From Methylacidiphilum infernorum V4 (GTDB lineage: Bacteria; Verrucomicrobiota; Verrucomicrobiia; Methylacidiphilales; Methylacidiphilaceae), in contig NC_010794.1 of the NCBI RefSeq assembly GCF_000019665.1, forward strand, positions 1,178,001 through 1,242,000: a stretch of 64,000 nt of DNA. The letters are read 5' to 3'. Each line of letters opens with the position of its first letter. Positions within the stretch are counted from its first letter, which is position 1. Both the position numbers and the translations under genes were made by a program. Positions 55,317 through 64,000 of the stretch are shown here, piece by piece. Under the pieces are notes generated by a model that made no database searches, was not told where the DNA came from, and worked only from the letters and a program-made list of their open reading frames with translations.

Positions 55317-56009
55317 TTACTCCTCGACTGGGAAAGACTTCTTTATCAGCCAACCTATTAAAGCGCCTACCCCAAAGCCCCCAGCGTGAGCCCACCAGGC
55401 GACTCCTCCAGATGAGAAGCTCTCAGGACTCATCGACAAAAACGTTCCACTGAATATCTGCATTAAAAACCAAAATCCAAGATAGAAAAGAGCGGGAATT
55501 TCAACGAAGGTATACCAACCGAAAACAGGAAGAAGAGTAATGACTCTACTGTAAGGATAAAACACAAAATAAGCGCCTAAAATTGAGGCAATTGCCCCCG
55601 AGGCGCCTATAATAGGCAAGGTTGAATGGGGATCTGAAAGGATCTGAACGATTTCAGAGACAATCCCTCCCAGGATATAAAAAAATAAGTAACCCAAATG
55701 CCCCAAGCGATCTTCCACGTTGTCTCCAAAGATCCAAAGATAAACCATGTTCCCAGCTATATGCAAAAATCCTCCATGGAGAAACATCGAACTTAAAAGG
55801 GGAAAAAAGCGTTTAAAATCCCAAAATTGCCCTCCAAAATCAGTCCAGTAAACAAAGCGCACAGGAACATTCCCATAATCCAAGAAAAAATTGTTTAAAC
55901 TTTTCCCCAAGCTCAGTTCGTAAAGAAAAACGATGACGTTGACCAAAATCAAGCAAAGATTCACAAAAGGAATCTTTCTACTGGTAATGGTATCCGCTAC
56001 GGGAATCAT
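55317..56009 (-). CDS. Rhomboid-family intramembrane serine protease
   Basis: The protein has 230 residues and at least six membrane helices. The catalytic Ser is in GASGAIASILGAYF and the His in HAGGFGVGALIG. The conserved HGGFLHIAGNMVYLWIFG after helix 1 contains the HxxxN motif. The substrate is unknown. It is convergent with fdh. Confidence 0.93.
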   Translation of the reverse strand: MIPVADTITSRKIPFVNLCLILVNVIVFLYELSLGKSLNNFFLDYGNVPVRFVYWTDFGGQFWDFKRFFPLLSSMFLHGGFLHIAGNMVYLWIFGDNVEDRLGHLGYLFFYILGGIVSEIVQILSDPHSTLPIIGASGAIASILGAYFVFYPYSRVITLLPVFGWYTFVEIPALFYLGFWFLMQIFSGTFLSMSPESFSSGGVAWWAHAGGFGVGALIGWLIKKSFPVEE

Positions 56010-56213
56010 AAATACTAAAAATCTTGATCGGCTACGATTCCTATAATCCTTTATTTCCCATAAATAAAAAAAATCAAAAATTTACTCTCTCTCAGAGGAT
56101 TATTTCCCAAGCTATAAGGACAGGTGTAAAAATTCTTGTATGCCTGGCTTTTAGCTTGCTAACATAACTGCAAGTTTTTTTGATTTCTTTTTCAACCGAC
56201 TCGTTCTTCTCCT

Positions 56214-57473
56214 ATGAATATCAGCTCTTCTGCTCTTGTCAAAACCGGGCTGGCTTATGGTCAAACTCCTTATGAAGTCGTTGAATCTTTGTACCGCCAG
56301 GGAATTAGACAGCCGGAGTTTTCCATCTGTTTCGTCTCAAGTTCACTGGACCAAAAGCAATGTGTCCGAGCTATAAAGCAATCTTTACAGGGTCATCTCT
56401 GGGGGCTCTCCAGCGCAGGTGAATTCAACGGTATTCAAGAGACGATGACTTGTGGAGGTATTTTTCTCCTCGCCGTTGAACCCCTGGGAGATGTCCTCCT
56501 CTCTAACGTGGCCATGGGAAAGATGGACGATGAATACCCGGAAAAATCGGCCAAAGAAGTCGTAGATTGCGCTTTTGAAGGGTTAAAGTTTAATCCGGAA
56601 CTCCTTTACCTAGGCCTATCGGGAAGAAAGCCTTCAGAAATGCTTAAAGCAACCCCTTTTTCTCTTCTCATAGCCCATTCTCATATCGGATCTGAAGAGA
56701 AATGTTTAAAAGGCGTCTGTGAATTTGTTGGTCGAGGAGTCAGGATAGTCGGCGGTAGCGGTGCCGATGCTCTTTACCTGGAGCGAGTTACAGAAACCTA
56801 CTGTTATGCCGAAGAAAGAGCTGAAAAAAATGCCTTGTCCGTTCTTGCTCTCGCCTCAACCCTGAAAAACGGAGTAGGTATAGCTAACGCTTTTCAGCCC
56901 ATCGCCGGCAAGGGGGCCTTCGTTACGGAAAGTTCGGGAAGAGTTGTCTATTCGTTAAACAACAGGATCGCAGCCGATGTGTACACGGAACTGACGCAAT
57001 CTGCCGGCTGGCAAGAAGCCTCAAAAGCTTTTAACAGTCATCCCTTTGGGATAGTCGAACCGGTAAGTGGCTATTGGCATGTCCATAGTCCAGCCGCAAT
57101 TCAAAAGGACGGCTCTATAGTTTTCTTCTCTGAAATTCCTCAAGGCTCCGGAGTCTCACTTCTTGAAGCTAACCCGCAGAGCCGTATAGAGTCCGTTCGA
57201 ATAGCTGTGCAAAGAGCCATAGCTGACGCGGGATATCCCCGCAAAATTGCCGCTTTGGTCTTTTTTAACTGCATTCTTTGCCATCAACAGTCTGAAAGAT
57301 TGCAAACGGCAAGCGCGGAAGTCAAAGCCGTCAAGGAACTCGTTGGGGAAACTGTTCCTCTGATTGGAGCTTCAACTTACGGGGAGACCGGCTATACCCT
57401 TTCGGGAACGGTAGGCCACCATAACCAAACTACCACGGTATGGGTTTTGGGGGATGAACCGATAACCCGTTAG
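56214..57473 (+). CDS. FIST domain sensor protein
   Basis: This 419-residue protein contains a FIST_N domain with FVSSSLDQKQC and WGLSSAGEFNG, followed by FIST_C with LVFFNCILCHQQSERL and YGETGYTL. FIST domains bind small ligands, often amino acids, in signalling proteins. There is no attached histidine kinase or GGDEF domain and no kinase gene beside it, so the output is unknown. It is cytoplasmic by sequence. Confidence 0.85.
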   Translation: MNISSSALVKTGLAYGQTPYEVVESLYRQGIRQPEFSICFVSSSLDQKQCVRAIKQSLQGHLWGLSSAGEFNGIQETMTCGGIFLLAVEPLGDVLLSNVAMGKMDDEYPEKSAKEVVDCAFEGLKFNPELLYLGLSGRKPSEMLKATPFSLLIAHSHIGSEEKCLKGVCEFVGRGVRIVGGSGADALYLERVTETYCYAEERAEKNALSVLALASTLKNGVGIANAFQPIAGKGAFVTESSGRVVYSLNNRIAADVYTELTQSAGWQEASKAFNSHPFGIVEPVSGYWHVHSPAAIQKDGSIVFFSEIPQGSGVSLLEANPQSRIESVRIAVQRAIADAGYPRKIAALVFFNCILCHQQSERLQTASAEVKAVKELVGETVPLIGASTYGETGYTLSGTVGHHNQTTTVWVLGDEPITR

Positions 57474-57539
57474 ATTATTGGCAATATTTTCTTTCCTCTC
57501 CGTTCTTTCGAAGATATTTTGAGCCTATCGTTTTTTCAT

Positions 57540-57932
57540 ATGCAAAAGAATGGAGGACGCTGGGTTTTTTGTTTTTTCTATTGCTACCTGATCCTTATGC
57601 TTTCTTCCCTTCCCGGGACAACGGTTGCTCAAATTACATTCAATCTTTCCGATAAACTCCTTCATGTTGTCGCCTATACGGGTCTTGGATTTCTCTTTAG
57701 CTGGGCTTCAACTCGAACTATCCAAGGGGTAATTTTAACAGCCCTTTTTGGTGCCCTCGACGAAAACTACCAGAGAATGGTTCCTGGAAGGGAATGCGAC
57801 CTTTACGACTGGTTTGCCGACTGCCTTGGAGCGGCCGTCGGATCAACTGTTTACTTGGGGTTATTCCGGTTTTTTTATTCTAGGAAAAAAAGATTACCCC
57901 AGGCCGATGGCATAAACATAAAAAACAGATAA
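57540..57932 (+). CDS. VanZ family membrane protein
   Basis: Starting from the ATG at 57540 the protein has 130 residues. It has four membrane helices and the VanZ patterns LSDKLLHVVAYTGLG and DENYQRMVPGRECDLYDWFADCLGA. VanZ proteins are linked to glycopeptide resistance in some bacteria but are widespread and often of unknown role. A TTG at 57519 is the longer alternative start. Confidence 0.85.
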   Translation: MQKNGGRWVFCFFYCYLILMLSSLPGTTVAQITFNLSDKLLHVVAYTGLGFLFSWASTRTIQGVILTALFGALDENYQRMVPGRECDLYDWFADCLGAAVGSTVYLGLFRFFYSRKKRLPQADGINIKNR

Positions 57933-57938
57933 AGAAAC

Positions 57939-58352
57939 TCAATCCCCTTTATCTTCAGCATTGATTTCAAGGAGATGGCCATCGGGATCGAACAAGAAAA
58001 TTTGGGGAAAACCGGCTCGACTCTCTAAGTTGACCAATAACCTTTGAGTAGGATCGGGGTGATCTTCTTTGTATCCGTTTGTCCTCAACCATTGCAATGC
58101 CTTTTGAATGTTTTTTACTCGAAAAGCAACATGCTGTTGCTGGGGGTTTATGACCAGGCTTGATGTTCGTTGTTTTTCTTCCCTCTCGATTAAGTGCAGT
58201 TGCTGGGTTCCCACTTTAAACCAAGCTCCTTTAAAAGGAAAGGAAGGTCTTTCAATCGGTTGAAGTCCAAGCAGCTGAGTATAAAACCGGATAGATATAT
58301 CCAGATCATTTACGGTCAAAGTGACATGATGGATAGAACCTATTGCAATCAT
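57939..58352 (-). CDS. Glyoxalase/VOC-fold protein
   Basis: This 137-residue single-domain VOC protein starts IGSIHHVTLTVNDLDISIRF with the first metal-site His. It continues QQHVAFRVKNIQKALQWL (second His) and FLFDPDGHLLEI (Glu at the end). The fold could be a lactoylglutathione lyase, fosfomycin-resistance type or dioxygenase. The metal residues are conserved but the substrate is open. Confidence 0.85.
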   Translation of the reverse strand: MIAIGSIHHVTLTVNDLDISIRFYTQLLGLQPIERPSFPFKGAWFKVGTQQLHLIEREEKQRTSSLVINPQQQHVAFRVKNIQKALQWLRTNGYKEDHPDPTQRLLVNLESRAGFPQIFLFDPDGHLLEINAEDKGD

Positions 58353-58432
58353 AGAAAAAAATCTTGTTTTTAATCCCTATTAACTATAGGCTAAAACCAT
58401 CCACGTAAAGTTTTAACCCTCTATAAAAAACT

Positions 58433-58642
58433 ATGAAATGCTGGTTTTGTGAAGAAGAAGCAAGAGGGACATGCGCCGCCTGCGGGCGAGCCCTTTGCCA
58501 CAGCCATGCCCATATTCACGATGAAATGACCCTAGCTAAATCCGATACCAGTACGGGTTACAGTAGTTACTACAATGTTTATGGAGCTCTAAAGTGTTCT
58601 GAATGTAGACTGGAATGGCGCTCCTTTAAGCCCGGTGGATGA
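58433..58642 (+). CDS. Small zinc-ribbon protein (DUF2180-like)
   Basis: This 69-residue protein has CWFCEEEARGTCAACGRALC, a double CXXC pair in the first 22 residues. HSHAHIHDE and a third pair CSEC at about residues 55-58 follow. It likely binds one or two zinc ions. No activity can be predicted. The next gene on the minus strand is convergent. Confidence 0.65.
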   Translation: MKCWFCEEEARGTCAACGRALCHSHAHIHDEMTLAKSDTSTGYSSYYNVYGALKCSECRLEWRSFKPGG

Positions 58643-58654
58643 GAGAATAAAAGC

Positions 58655-59632
58655 TTAACCCAAGGCTAATTGTCTTATTTTTAAAGACAAGTTCCACCTT
58701 CCCGGCATTTCTTCATACCACCATTGAGGGATCGTTTTCACCACGTCGAGTTTTCTACGAAAACCAAATTCGAATCCGGCGGGAATCAATATGCCTTCAC
58801 TCTGTTCATAAGCCCGTTGCAATTTTAATAACGCTTCTTCATAGGATGCACACCTTTGGGTATCATGACTTTCAGGAAAACCTACAAGCTTAATGGATTC
58901 TTTCTCAAAAAGAGCCCTCTGCTCCGGCCACCAGGGCTGCTGTCCATCCCACCAAAAAATGGAACTCGCCATAAAATCAAAACCGCTTTTAGCTACCTTA
59001 ACGACCTCTTCAGGAGGGCAACCTAGGGCTTCACCAAAGAATTGAACATCGGGATTGACCGAATGGGCGTGAGCAATAAGTTCTTTCCAGATCTCTTGAG
59101 GAACCCCGTAAGCATAATCAGCTCGAAATCCATCTACGCCTATCCATAGCCAATATTCGATCACCGATTTTAAATAATCGATAAGGTGGGGATTGGAAAA
59201 GTTAAATTGGGCTAGATCTTTCCAACTAATCCACTGGCCGTTGTCTATACAGCCCGGATTCTTGGGATGATCTCCCTCCCAAATGAACCAATCTGGATGT
59301 TCATTGACCAAGGGAGAATCGATGGCAACATGATTAGCTACGAGATCAAGCCAGACCAGGATGCCCTCGCCATGACAGCGGTTTAAAAATTCTTTAAACT
59401 GTTCTATCGATCCGTATTCGGGAGAAATAGCCTTGGGATTTAAAATCGAATAAAGGCTGTGAGAGGCTCCAGAAGGACTGATCGGGTTAATGAATAGGAC
59501 TTTAAAACCCATCCAGATGATTCGATCAAGATGATTTTGCCAATTTTCAATTTTGCCCAGGAGCCGAGGGAAGATGTTATAAATCCATACCTTCTTCTTT
59601 TTTTTATCAATCGGTGTTCGTTCTTTTTCCAT
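58655..59632 (-). CDS. Alpha-amylase family (GH13) protein, short form
   Basis: This GH13 enzyme has 325 residues. The four conserved regions are DLVANH (region I), GVDGFRADYAY (region II with the nucleophile Asp), FFGEA (region III with the acid/base Glu) and FPESHDTQR (region IV). The C-terminal beta domain of most amylases is missing, since the chain ends about 60 residues after region IV. It could be a maltosyl- or glucan-modifying enzyme. It precedes GH57 and GT4 genes in the same direction. Confidence 0.85.
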   Translation of the reverse strand: MEKERTPIDKKKKKVWIYNIFPRLLGKIENWQNHLDRIIWMGFKVLFINPISPSGASHSLYSILNPKAISPEYGSIEQFKEFLNRCHGEGILVWLDLVANHVAIDSPLVNEHPDWFIWEGDHPKNPGCIDNGQWISWKDLAQFNFSNPHLIDYLKSVIEYWLWIGVDGFRADYAYGVPQEIWKELIAHAHSVNPDVQFFGEALGCPPEEVVKVAKSGFDFMASSIFWWDGQQPWWPEQRALFEKESIKLVGFPESHDTQRCASYEEALLKLQRAYEQSEGILIPAGFEFGFRRKLDVVKTIPQWWYEEMPGRWNLSLKIRQLALG

Positions 59633-59715
59633 AGAACAATCCCATCCTGGATTTACCTTTATAAAGGAAAGTTTCCGCCTTGTTCAATCCCGTTTTAAAA
59701 GCTTTCTGTCGGGCT

Positions 59716-60861
59716 TTAAGGCATTATCCTGTAAGCACGTTCTATAAGCTCGTAAAGCTGCGGGAGCCAGGAATCCCCCCAAAAGAGATAACAGCTTGTT
59801 TCCGCCTGGAGAACTAATTTTCGGACTTCACCGAGTTTTCTTTTAAACTCAAGATCGCTCGTTGCCTTTTGGCTTTTAGATCTTTCCCAATACCGTGCAG
59901 CGAGTTTGTATATCTGCTCCAAAGCTTTTTTCTGAGCCGAAGTGCCTGTCCATTGAGAAAAATCGTATCCGGAAGTCGAACCGACGTTCCAAGCCCCCGT
60001 GCGCACCTCTACCTTTTCAACGGGTGGATACTCTGCAATAAACTGGCTTAACAAAACCGGCTCAATTTCCTCCCCTAACCGGATCTTCTCCATGTACGGA
60101 GCAAAGAAATAGCCCCAGAAGTTTGCTCCATCACTCAGATTTCTAAACCACCCGCCATTCTCTCCATCCGTCCATGTGGTAATCAACTTGGGGGGAGGAG
60201 CCGATTTCGTCTTGTTTTTGATTTCCGCTGTAAACCATGCCGGATCCATCCCACTTTGTTGGGCATTACTGAGATCCCTTTCCCTGGGAACGATAGCTAT
60301 CCCCTTACCTTGCCATTCCGCTCTGTAAACCTTGCAAGGGGATACAGGCTGTCCATTTTCCCTGCGTACATGAACGCTGTCAACGATCGCATAGCTATAT
60401 CCCGCTTCCACCAGGTAGGGAATCATTTCCATGGTAAATCCCATCTCGGGAGGGAAAAAACCGGCGGGTTTTTTACCAAAAACCTTTTCAACCATGTCGC
60501 GATGAAGCCAAAGCTGTTCTTCCCAATCTTCTTTGGGGATAATCGGGAAAACGGGATGATAATAGCCCATACCCACAAGTTCAATGTTAGGAAGCCCTTT
60601 GTAGCCTTCAAGCATGGCGCTTAGATCTACTCTATCCCTGCTTTTCTGCTGAATTTGGGGATCGGTAAGCTGTTCAAGCAAAGTCCCAGAAAAACCAAAA
60701 TGGACTTTTGCCCTTTGTTCAAAACGCTTCAGAAAGCGTAGCGGTCTTTCGTAAGCCAAAAGAATTTGTTCGGCTTCCCAGCGGTTGGTATCCAACAAAA
60801 GAGTTAAGTTGCCCAGGGGCTGGTGCATGTGAAGCCCAAGAGCATGAAAAATCTCCGGCAT
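59716..60861 (-). CDS. Glycoside hydrolase family 57 enzyme
   Basis: The 381-residue protein carries GH57 motifs. HMHQP is near residues 11-15, followed by GMGYYHPVFPIIP. FFPPEMGF bears the likely nucleophile Glu and TWTDGENGGWF the acid/base Asp. GH57 includes amylopullulanases, 4-alpha-glucanotransferases and branching enzymes. The exact activity is not clear. It is 43 bp downstream of the GT4 gene, and the pair suggests glycogen-like glucan metabolism. Confidence 0.88.
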   Translation of the reverse strand: MPEIFHALGLHMHQPLGNLTLLLDTNRWEAEQILLAYERPLRFLKRFEQRAKVHFGFSGTLLEQLTDPQIQQKSRDRVDLSAMLEGYKGLPNIELVGMGYYHPVFPIIPKEDWEEQLWLHRDMVEKVFGKKPAGFFPPEMGFTMEMIPYLVEAGYSYAIVDSVHVRRENGQPVSPCKVYRAEWQGKGIAIVPRERDLSNAQQSGMDPAWFTAEIKNKTKSAPPPKLITTWTDGENGGWFRNLSDGANFWGYFFAPYMEKIRLGEEIEPVLLSQFIAEYPPVEKVEVRTGAWNVGSTSGYDFSQWTGTSAQKKALEQIYKLAARYWERSKSQKATSDLEFKRKLGEVRKLVLQAETSCYLFWGDSWLPQLYELIERAYRIMP

Positions 60862-60904
60862 ATCCTCCTCTTCTTTGGATCAGTTTTTTATCTCTCAAGA
60901 AGCT

Positions 60905-62062
60905 TCAAAACAAAGAATTATAGCAGCGCTCCGTAAGCTCTGCAACCGAATCCCAACTGAAAGATTCTTCTGCGGCCCTTCTCCCATTCCGCCCCATCCA
61001 ACGGCTGTGTTCAAAATTTTTCATAATTTCACAGCATCCCCAAGCTATGGACTCGGCCGCAGGATAAACCTTGTATCCATTTACTCCATGCCAGATAAAT
61101 TCTGCCCCATTATGGGTAGCTATCACCGGCTTACCCGCCGCCCATCCCTCAAGAGCAGCTATCCCAAAGGGTTCGTTGCGGGAGGGCAACACCACGGCAT
61201 CAACCGCTCTAAAAATATCGTGCAGATCTGAACCAAACCTATGCCCGATAAATCGAACGGCATGTCTTATTCCAAGTTGCCAAGACCTTGATTCCAAATG
61301 AGGTCTTAGATAGCCATCCCCTGCAAATATAAACTTACTTCTTCCGTCAAATTTAAGAATCCAGGGAATGGCCTCAAGAAGCAAATCCGGTCCTTTTTGA
61401 TGGGTCAACCGCCCACAAAAAAGAAATGTAGGATCCAGAGGACCTATGCCATACCTGGCTTTAACAGCTCCCGGATCAATGAATCCATTAAAGGGACTAA
61501 CACTGATCCCATTGGGAATAACCCAAATTTTGCCTTCCCATTGGTGATAAATCGAGACAATTTCCCATTTCAGATGATTGGAAACGGCGATGATCCTATC
61601 GGAAAAATGCGCCCCTTCCCCTTCGAGATGACGTATTCTTGAAGAATTCCCTCCATAATGGCAATTACCACACCGACCATATTCAGTCGAATGAAGGGTA
61701 AAAACAAAGCGTCTGCCCCTCCCCCATTTCGCCCATTTGCCGGCCATCGAGGTTAACCAGTCATGGCTATGAATAATATCGAATCTTCCCGCATAGTCCT
61801 CTTCTTTCCAGAGATGTTCAACAAATGATCTGCACAAGTTATGCATCTCGGTTATAAAATCGGGATGAAAAGCGAAATCGCACCGGTGGTAATGTACTCC
61901 ATCAATATAGTCATAGTGACTCATCCAGCTTTGTCTTCGAGTAAAAACATGAACTTGATGGCCCCGGCGCGTCAATGCCGCAGCCAATTCACTGACATGA
62001 ACAGCTAATCCTCCAACGGCTATGGAATGAAGAGTTTCCCACGATAACATGGCAATTTTCAT
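60905..62062 (-). CDS. Glycosyltransferase family 4 protein, glycogen-synthase-like
   Basis: The 385-residue GT-B protein starts MKIAMLSWETLHSIAVGGLA, typical of GT4 enzymes that open with a glycine-rich acceptor loop. The donor site has FCGRLTHQKGPDLLLEAIP and PSRNEPFGIAALEGWAAGKP with the conserved Glu pair. Several GT4 members elongate alpha-glucans from ADP- or UDP-glucose; the HSHDWLTSMAGKWAKW block fits this group. It is upstream of the GH57 gene and likely in one operon with it. Confidence 0.88.
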   Translation of the reverse strand: MKIAMLSWETLHSIAVGGLAVHVSELAAALTRRGHQVHVFTRRQSWMSHYDYIDGVHYHRCDFAFHPDFITEMHNLCRSFVEHLWKEEDYAGRFDIIHSHDWLTSMAGKWAKWGRGRRFVFTLHSTEYGRCGNCHYGGNSSRIRHLEGEGAHFSDRIIAVSNHLKWEIVSIYHQWEGKIWVIPNGISVSPFNGFIDPGAVKARYGIGPLDPTFLFCGRLTHQKGPDLLLEAIPWILKFDGRSKFIFAGDGYLRPHLESRSWQLGIRHAVRFIGHRFGSDLHDIFRAVDAVVLPSRNEPFGIAALEGWAAGKPVIATHNGAEFIWHGVNGYKVYPAAESIAWGCCEIMKNFEHSRWMGRNGRRAAEESFSWDSVAELTERCYNSLF

Positions 62063-62514
62063 AAGATAATAAAAAACCTAAGAGATTAATACGGTTAGAC
62101 ATAATATAAACCCGGGACCCAGAGATAACACTACCTTAGGGTTAAATAAGAGTTTTGTTGCTTTTTTGATAGGTGTTTCTCTGTAACGATCAAAACCGCT
62201 CCGCCAGGCTACTTCTGCTTAAAGAGGAACAATTCCAGTTCCTGCTTTGCTCAAGACGAATTCGCCCGGGCCGGGGAACCCGGAGCTGGGCCTTCTTCCC
62301 CCCAGGGGAAGACCGTGATTCTGAAGGCCGATACTCGCCGAACATTCATGAAAGAGCATAAGGGCAAAAACTTGCTTTTGAACTGCCTACACCCCTTTCC
62401 CTACCGGTGATTCCTTAACAAAATCTTTAAAAAACCCTTTGTTTTTTTACTCCTCTACTTATAAAACAATCCTATCGATAAATCAACTTGGTTTTCGCCT
62501 ACAACTTGAACGAT
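62063..62514. other. 452-bp gap with GC-rich remnant-like ORF
   Basis: The central part 62240-62360 is clearly GC-richer than its flanks, with CCCGGGCCGGGG. A + strand frame at 62173-62361 ends SPNIHERA. It is Arg/Gly/Ser-rich and resembles the tail-like frames in the other GC-rich remnants (14639-14893). No family match is evident. I list it as possible element debris, not a gene. The downstream part to 62514 holds the aminotransferase leader. Confidence 0.3.
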
Positions 62515-63636
62515 ATGAGCAGTTCGAAAATTTCTTCCCTTCAAATTCCCAAGCGGCTCTTGATGGGACCTGGCCCAAGCATTGTAGCCGACTCGATCCT
62601 GGAAAAAATGGGCAAGGCTCCCGTAGGACATCTCGATCCCTATTTTCTCTCCTTGATGGATGAAATAAAAGTCATGCTAAGAGAAGTATTCCAAACGACA
62701 AATGAATTTACCTTCCCGATCAGTGGAACGGGAAGCGCAGGCATGGAGTTTTGTCTCGTCAACCTTGTAGAACCGCAAGACACGATCTTGGTAGGGATAA
62801 ACGGTCTATTTGGAAGGCGCATCGCTGATCTCGCCCTAAAGTTAGGAGCCCATGTTCATACCCTTGAAGTAGGATGGGGAGAAGCCATCGAAGCCGAACA
62901 GCTCGAACAAGCCCTTAAAAAAGTAAAACCCAATCTTGTGGCCTTGGTCCATGCCGAAACTTCTACGGGAATCTGCAACCCCTTAGAAGAGCTTGCTCCA
63001 ATAATATCCAAAAGTGGCGCCCTTTTTATCCTTGATACCGTTACTTCCTTGGGGGGATGCCCGGTCTTTATCGACCGTTGGTCCGTTGACGCCACCTTCA
63101 GCGCTACACAAAAGTGCATTGGGGCTCCTCCAGGACTTTCCCCCGTTTCTTTTAGTCCCAAAGCCATGGAAAAGGTAGCGCAAAGGAAAACAAAAATTCC
63201 CAGTTGGTATTTTGATTGTTCTCTACTCTATGGTTATTGGGGATCTGAACGCTCTTACCACCATACCGCACCGATCAATAATAATTATGGTTTACATGAA
63301 GCCTTGAGGTTAATCCTCGAAGAGGGATTGCAAAAAAGGTGGGAACGGCACAAAAACGCCCATCTCCAACTCAAAAAAGCTCTTTCTGAACTTGGGCTTG
63401 AATTTTTTACCCCTGAAAATCGCAGGCTGTGGCAACTCAATGCCGTTAGGGTTCCCCAAGACAAGGACGAAGCCCTTTTGCGTAAGAAACTCCTTGATCA
63501 ATACGGTATCGAAATAGGTCCGGGGTTGGGACCTTTAAAAGGAAAAATATGGCGTATTGGACTGATGGCCGAGGGGGCTAATCAAGAAAATATCGCTAAA
63601 TTACTTGAAAGCTTAAAGCAGGTTTTAAAAAGTTAA
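62515..63636 (+). CDS. Class V aminotransferase, serine/alanine-glyoxylate type
   Basis: This PLP enzyme transfers amino groups to glyoxylate or pyruvate. It begins KRLLMGPGPSIVADSILEKM and has the HAETSTGICNPLEELAPII segment. The Schiff-base Lys lies in TFSATQKCIGAPPGLSP. The ATG at 62515 gives about 373 residues and the family start; a TTG at 62488 is the longer option. In autotrophs it can recycle glyoxylate made from phosphoglycolate by RuBisCO oxygenation, which would link it to the HAD phosphatase at 793-1500. Confidence 0.9.
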   Translation: MSSSKISSLQIPKRLLMGPGPSIVADSILEKMGKAPVGHLDPYFLSLMDEIKVMLREVFQTTNEFTFPISGTGSAGMEFCLVNLVEPQDTILVGINGLFGRRIADLALKLGAHVHTLEVGWGEAIEAEQLEQALKKVKPNLVALVHAETSTGICNPLEELAPIISKSGALFILDTVTSLGGCPVFIDRWSVDATFSATQKCIGAPPGLSPVSFSPKAMEKVAQRKTKIPSWYFDCSLLYGYWGSERSYHHTAPINNNYGLHEALRLILEEGLQKRWERHKNAHLQLKKALSELGLEFFTPENRRLWQLNAVRVPQDKDEALLRKKLLDQYGIEIGPGLGPLKGKIWRIGLMAEGANQENIAKLLESLKQVLKS

Positions 63637-63644
63637 AAAAGATA

Positions 63645-64000
63645 TTAACGGAGGGAATGGAGAAATTCTTTAATTTTTTCAGGAGGCCTCCCAAGAATGG
63701 CTCTCGTTCCATATTCAACAATGGGCCTTTGAATGAGCTCAGGATGTTTTAAGATGAGCTCCACAAGCTCTCCTTGCCGGAGTTGCCTTTTCCCCAGCCC
63801 GAGTTCGGAAAAAACTTCCTCTTTTGTCCTTAGGATTTCAGGAAATCCTACATCCAGTTTTTTTAAAAGTTCCGCCCATTTTTCCTTGCTTAGAGGATGG
63901 ATAAAATAATCTCTTTTTTCGTAATCCACCTTTAGTTCTTCAAGCAGGGCTACCGCTCTACGGCAAGTAGAGCAACTCGATTTTACATAGATAAAAAGTT
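63645..64000 (-). CDS. ArsC/Spx-family reductase-like protein, partial
   Basis: The gene runs beyond the window at 64000, so its start is not seen. The visible minus-strand part encodes YVKSSCSTCRRAVALLEELK, with a thioredoxin-like CXXC. It continues DYFIHPLSKEKWAELLKKL and RPIVEYGTRAILGRP, typical of the ArsC/YfgD arsenate reductase-related family. Substrate could be arsenate or another oxidised thiol. It is convergent with the aminotransferase gene. Confidence 0.85.
   Translation of the reverse strand, partial: LFIYVKSSCSTCRRAVALLEELKVDYEKRDYFIHPLSKEKWAELLKKLDVGFPEILRTKEEVFSELGLGKRQLRQGELVELILKHPELIQRPIVEYGTRAILGRPPEKIKEFLHSLR

Overview
The window most likely comes from a thermoacidophilic verrucomicrobial methanotroph, Methylacidiphilum or a close relative. 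I infer this from the combination of genes, not from a search. The evidence is a red-type form I RuBisCO operon with CbbX, a Pup-proteasome operon fused to the ffh-rpsP-trmD-rplS-rnhB ribosomal cluster, an O2-tolerant group 1d-type NiFe hydrogenase, an NAD-dependent formate dehydrogenase, and a moderately AT-rich base composition. No methane monooxygenase, rRNA gene, CRISPR array or intact mobile element is present.

Layout. 1-9.7 kb: two small + strand genes, then a minus-strand Calvin-Benson-Bassham block read as cbbL-cbbS-cbbX-prk-tkt-histidine phosphatase-HAD phosphatase, with a long transaldolase upstream. 9.8-12 kb: rplU-rpmA-obgE and a small membrane protein on the + strand. 12.4-23.5 kb: a minus-strand run arc-dop-pup-prcB-prcA-pafA-ffh-rpsP-trmD-rplS-rnhB-yraN, which joins targeted protein degradation to translation and secretion genes. 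rimM is missing from its usual place between rpsP and trmD. 23.5-32.5 kb: housekeeping genes (pyrF, ispE, queE, queD, lysS), an FAD-dependent ferredoxin reductase, an aldo/keto reductase and several envelope proteins. 32.6-35.9 kb: tRNA-Ala(CGC) followed by a coupled three-gene cassette of unknown function. Its first protein has the motif pattern of the TIKI/ChaN/erythromycin-esterase superfamily, and its third gene carries a duplicated fragment of the first.

36-48.3 kb: a GH15 glucoamylase-like enzyme with WrbA, a glycosyltransferase, an Slp-type lipoprotein, a three-segment putative helix-turn-helix protein, a probable pseudokinase related to methylthioribose kinase, SixA and a heavy-metal P-type ATPase without an N-terminal metal-binding domain. 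This part has several long, AT-rich or remnant-bearing intergenic stretches. 48.3-55.3 kb is an energy region: a secreted protein made of two repeats, hupH, hupC, hupL and hupS, then across a 324-bp divergent regulatory region the NAD-formate dehydrogenase with a strong terminator. 55.3-64 kb: rhomboid protease, FIST sensor protein, VanZ protein, a glyoxalase-fold protein, an alpha-glucan cluster (GH13, GH57, GT4), a serine/alanine-glyoxylate aminotransferase and an ArsC-like protein cut by the window edge.

How the genes work together: formate dehydrogenase and hydrogenase supply reductant and electrons, the CBB operon fixes CO2, and the GH15/GH13/GH57/GT4 genes fit storage-glucan turnover. 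The most unusual material is the Pup-proteasome operon, with an ATPase tail unlike Mpa, an altered PafA motif and a Pup that already ends in Glu. Also unusual are the TIKI-like cassette beside tRNA-Ala and a set of short GC-rich remnants that look like decayed TnpB tails.
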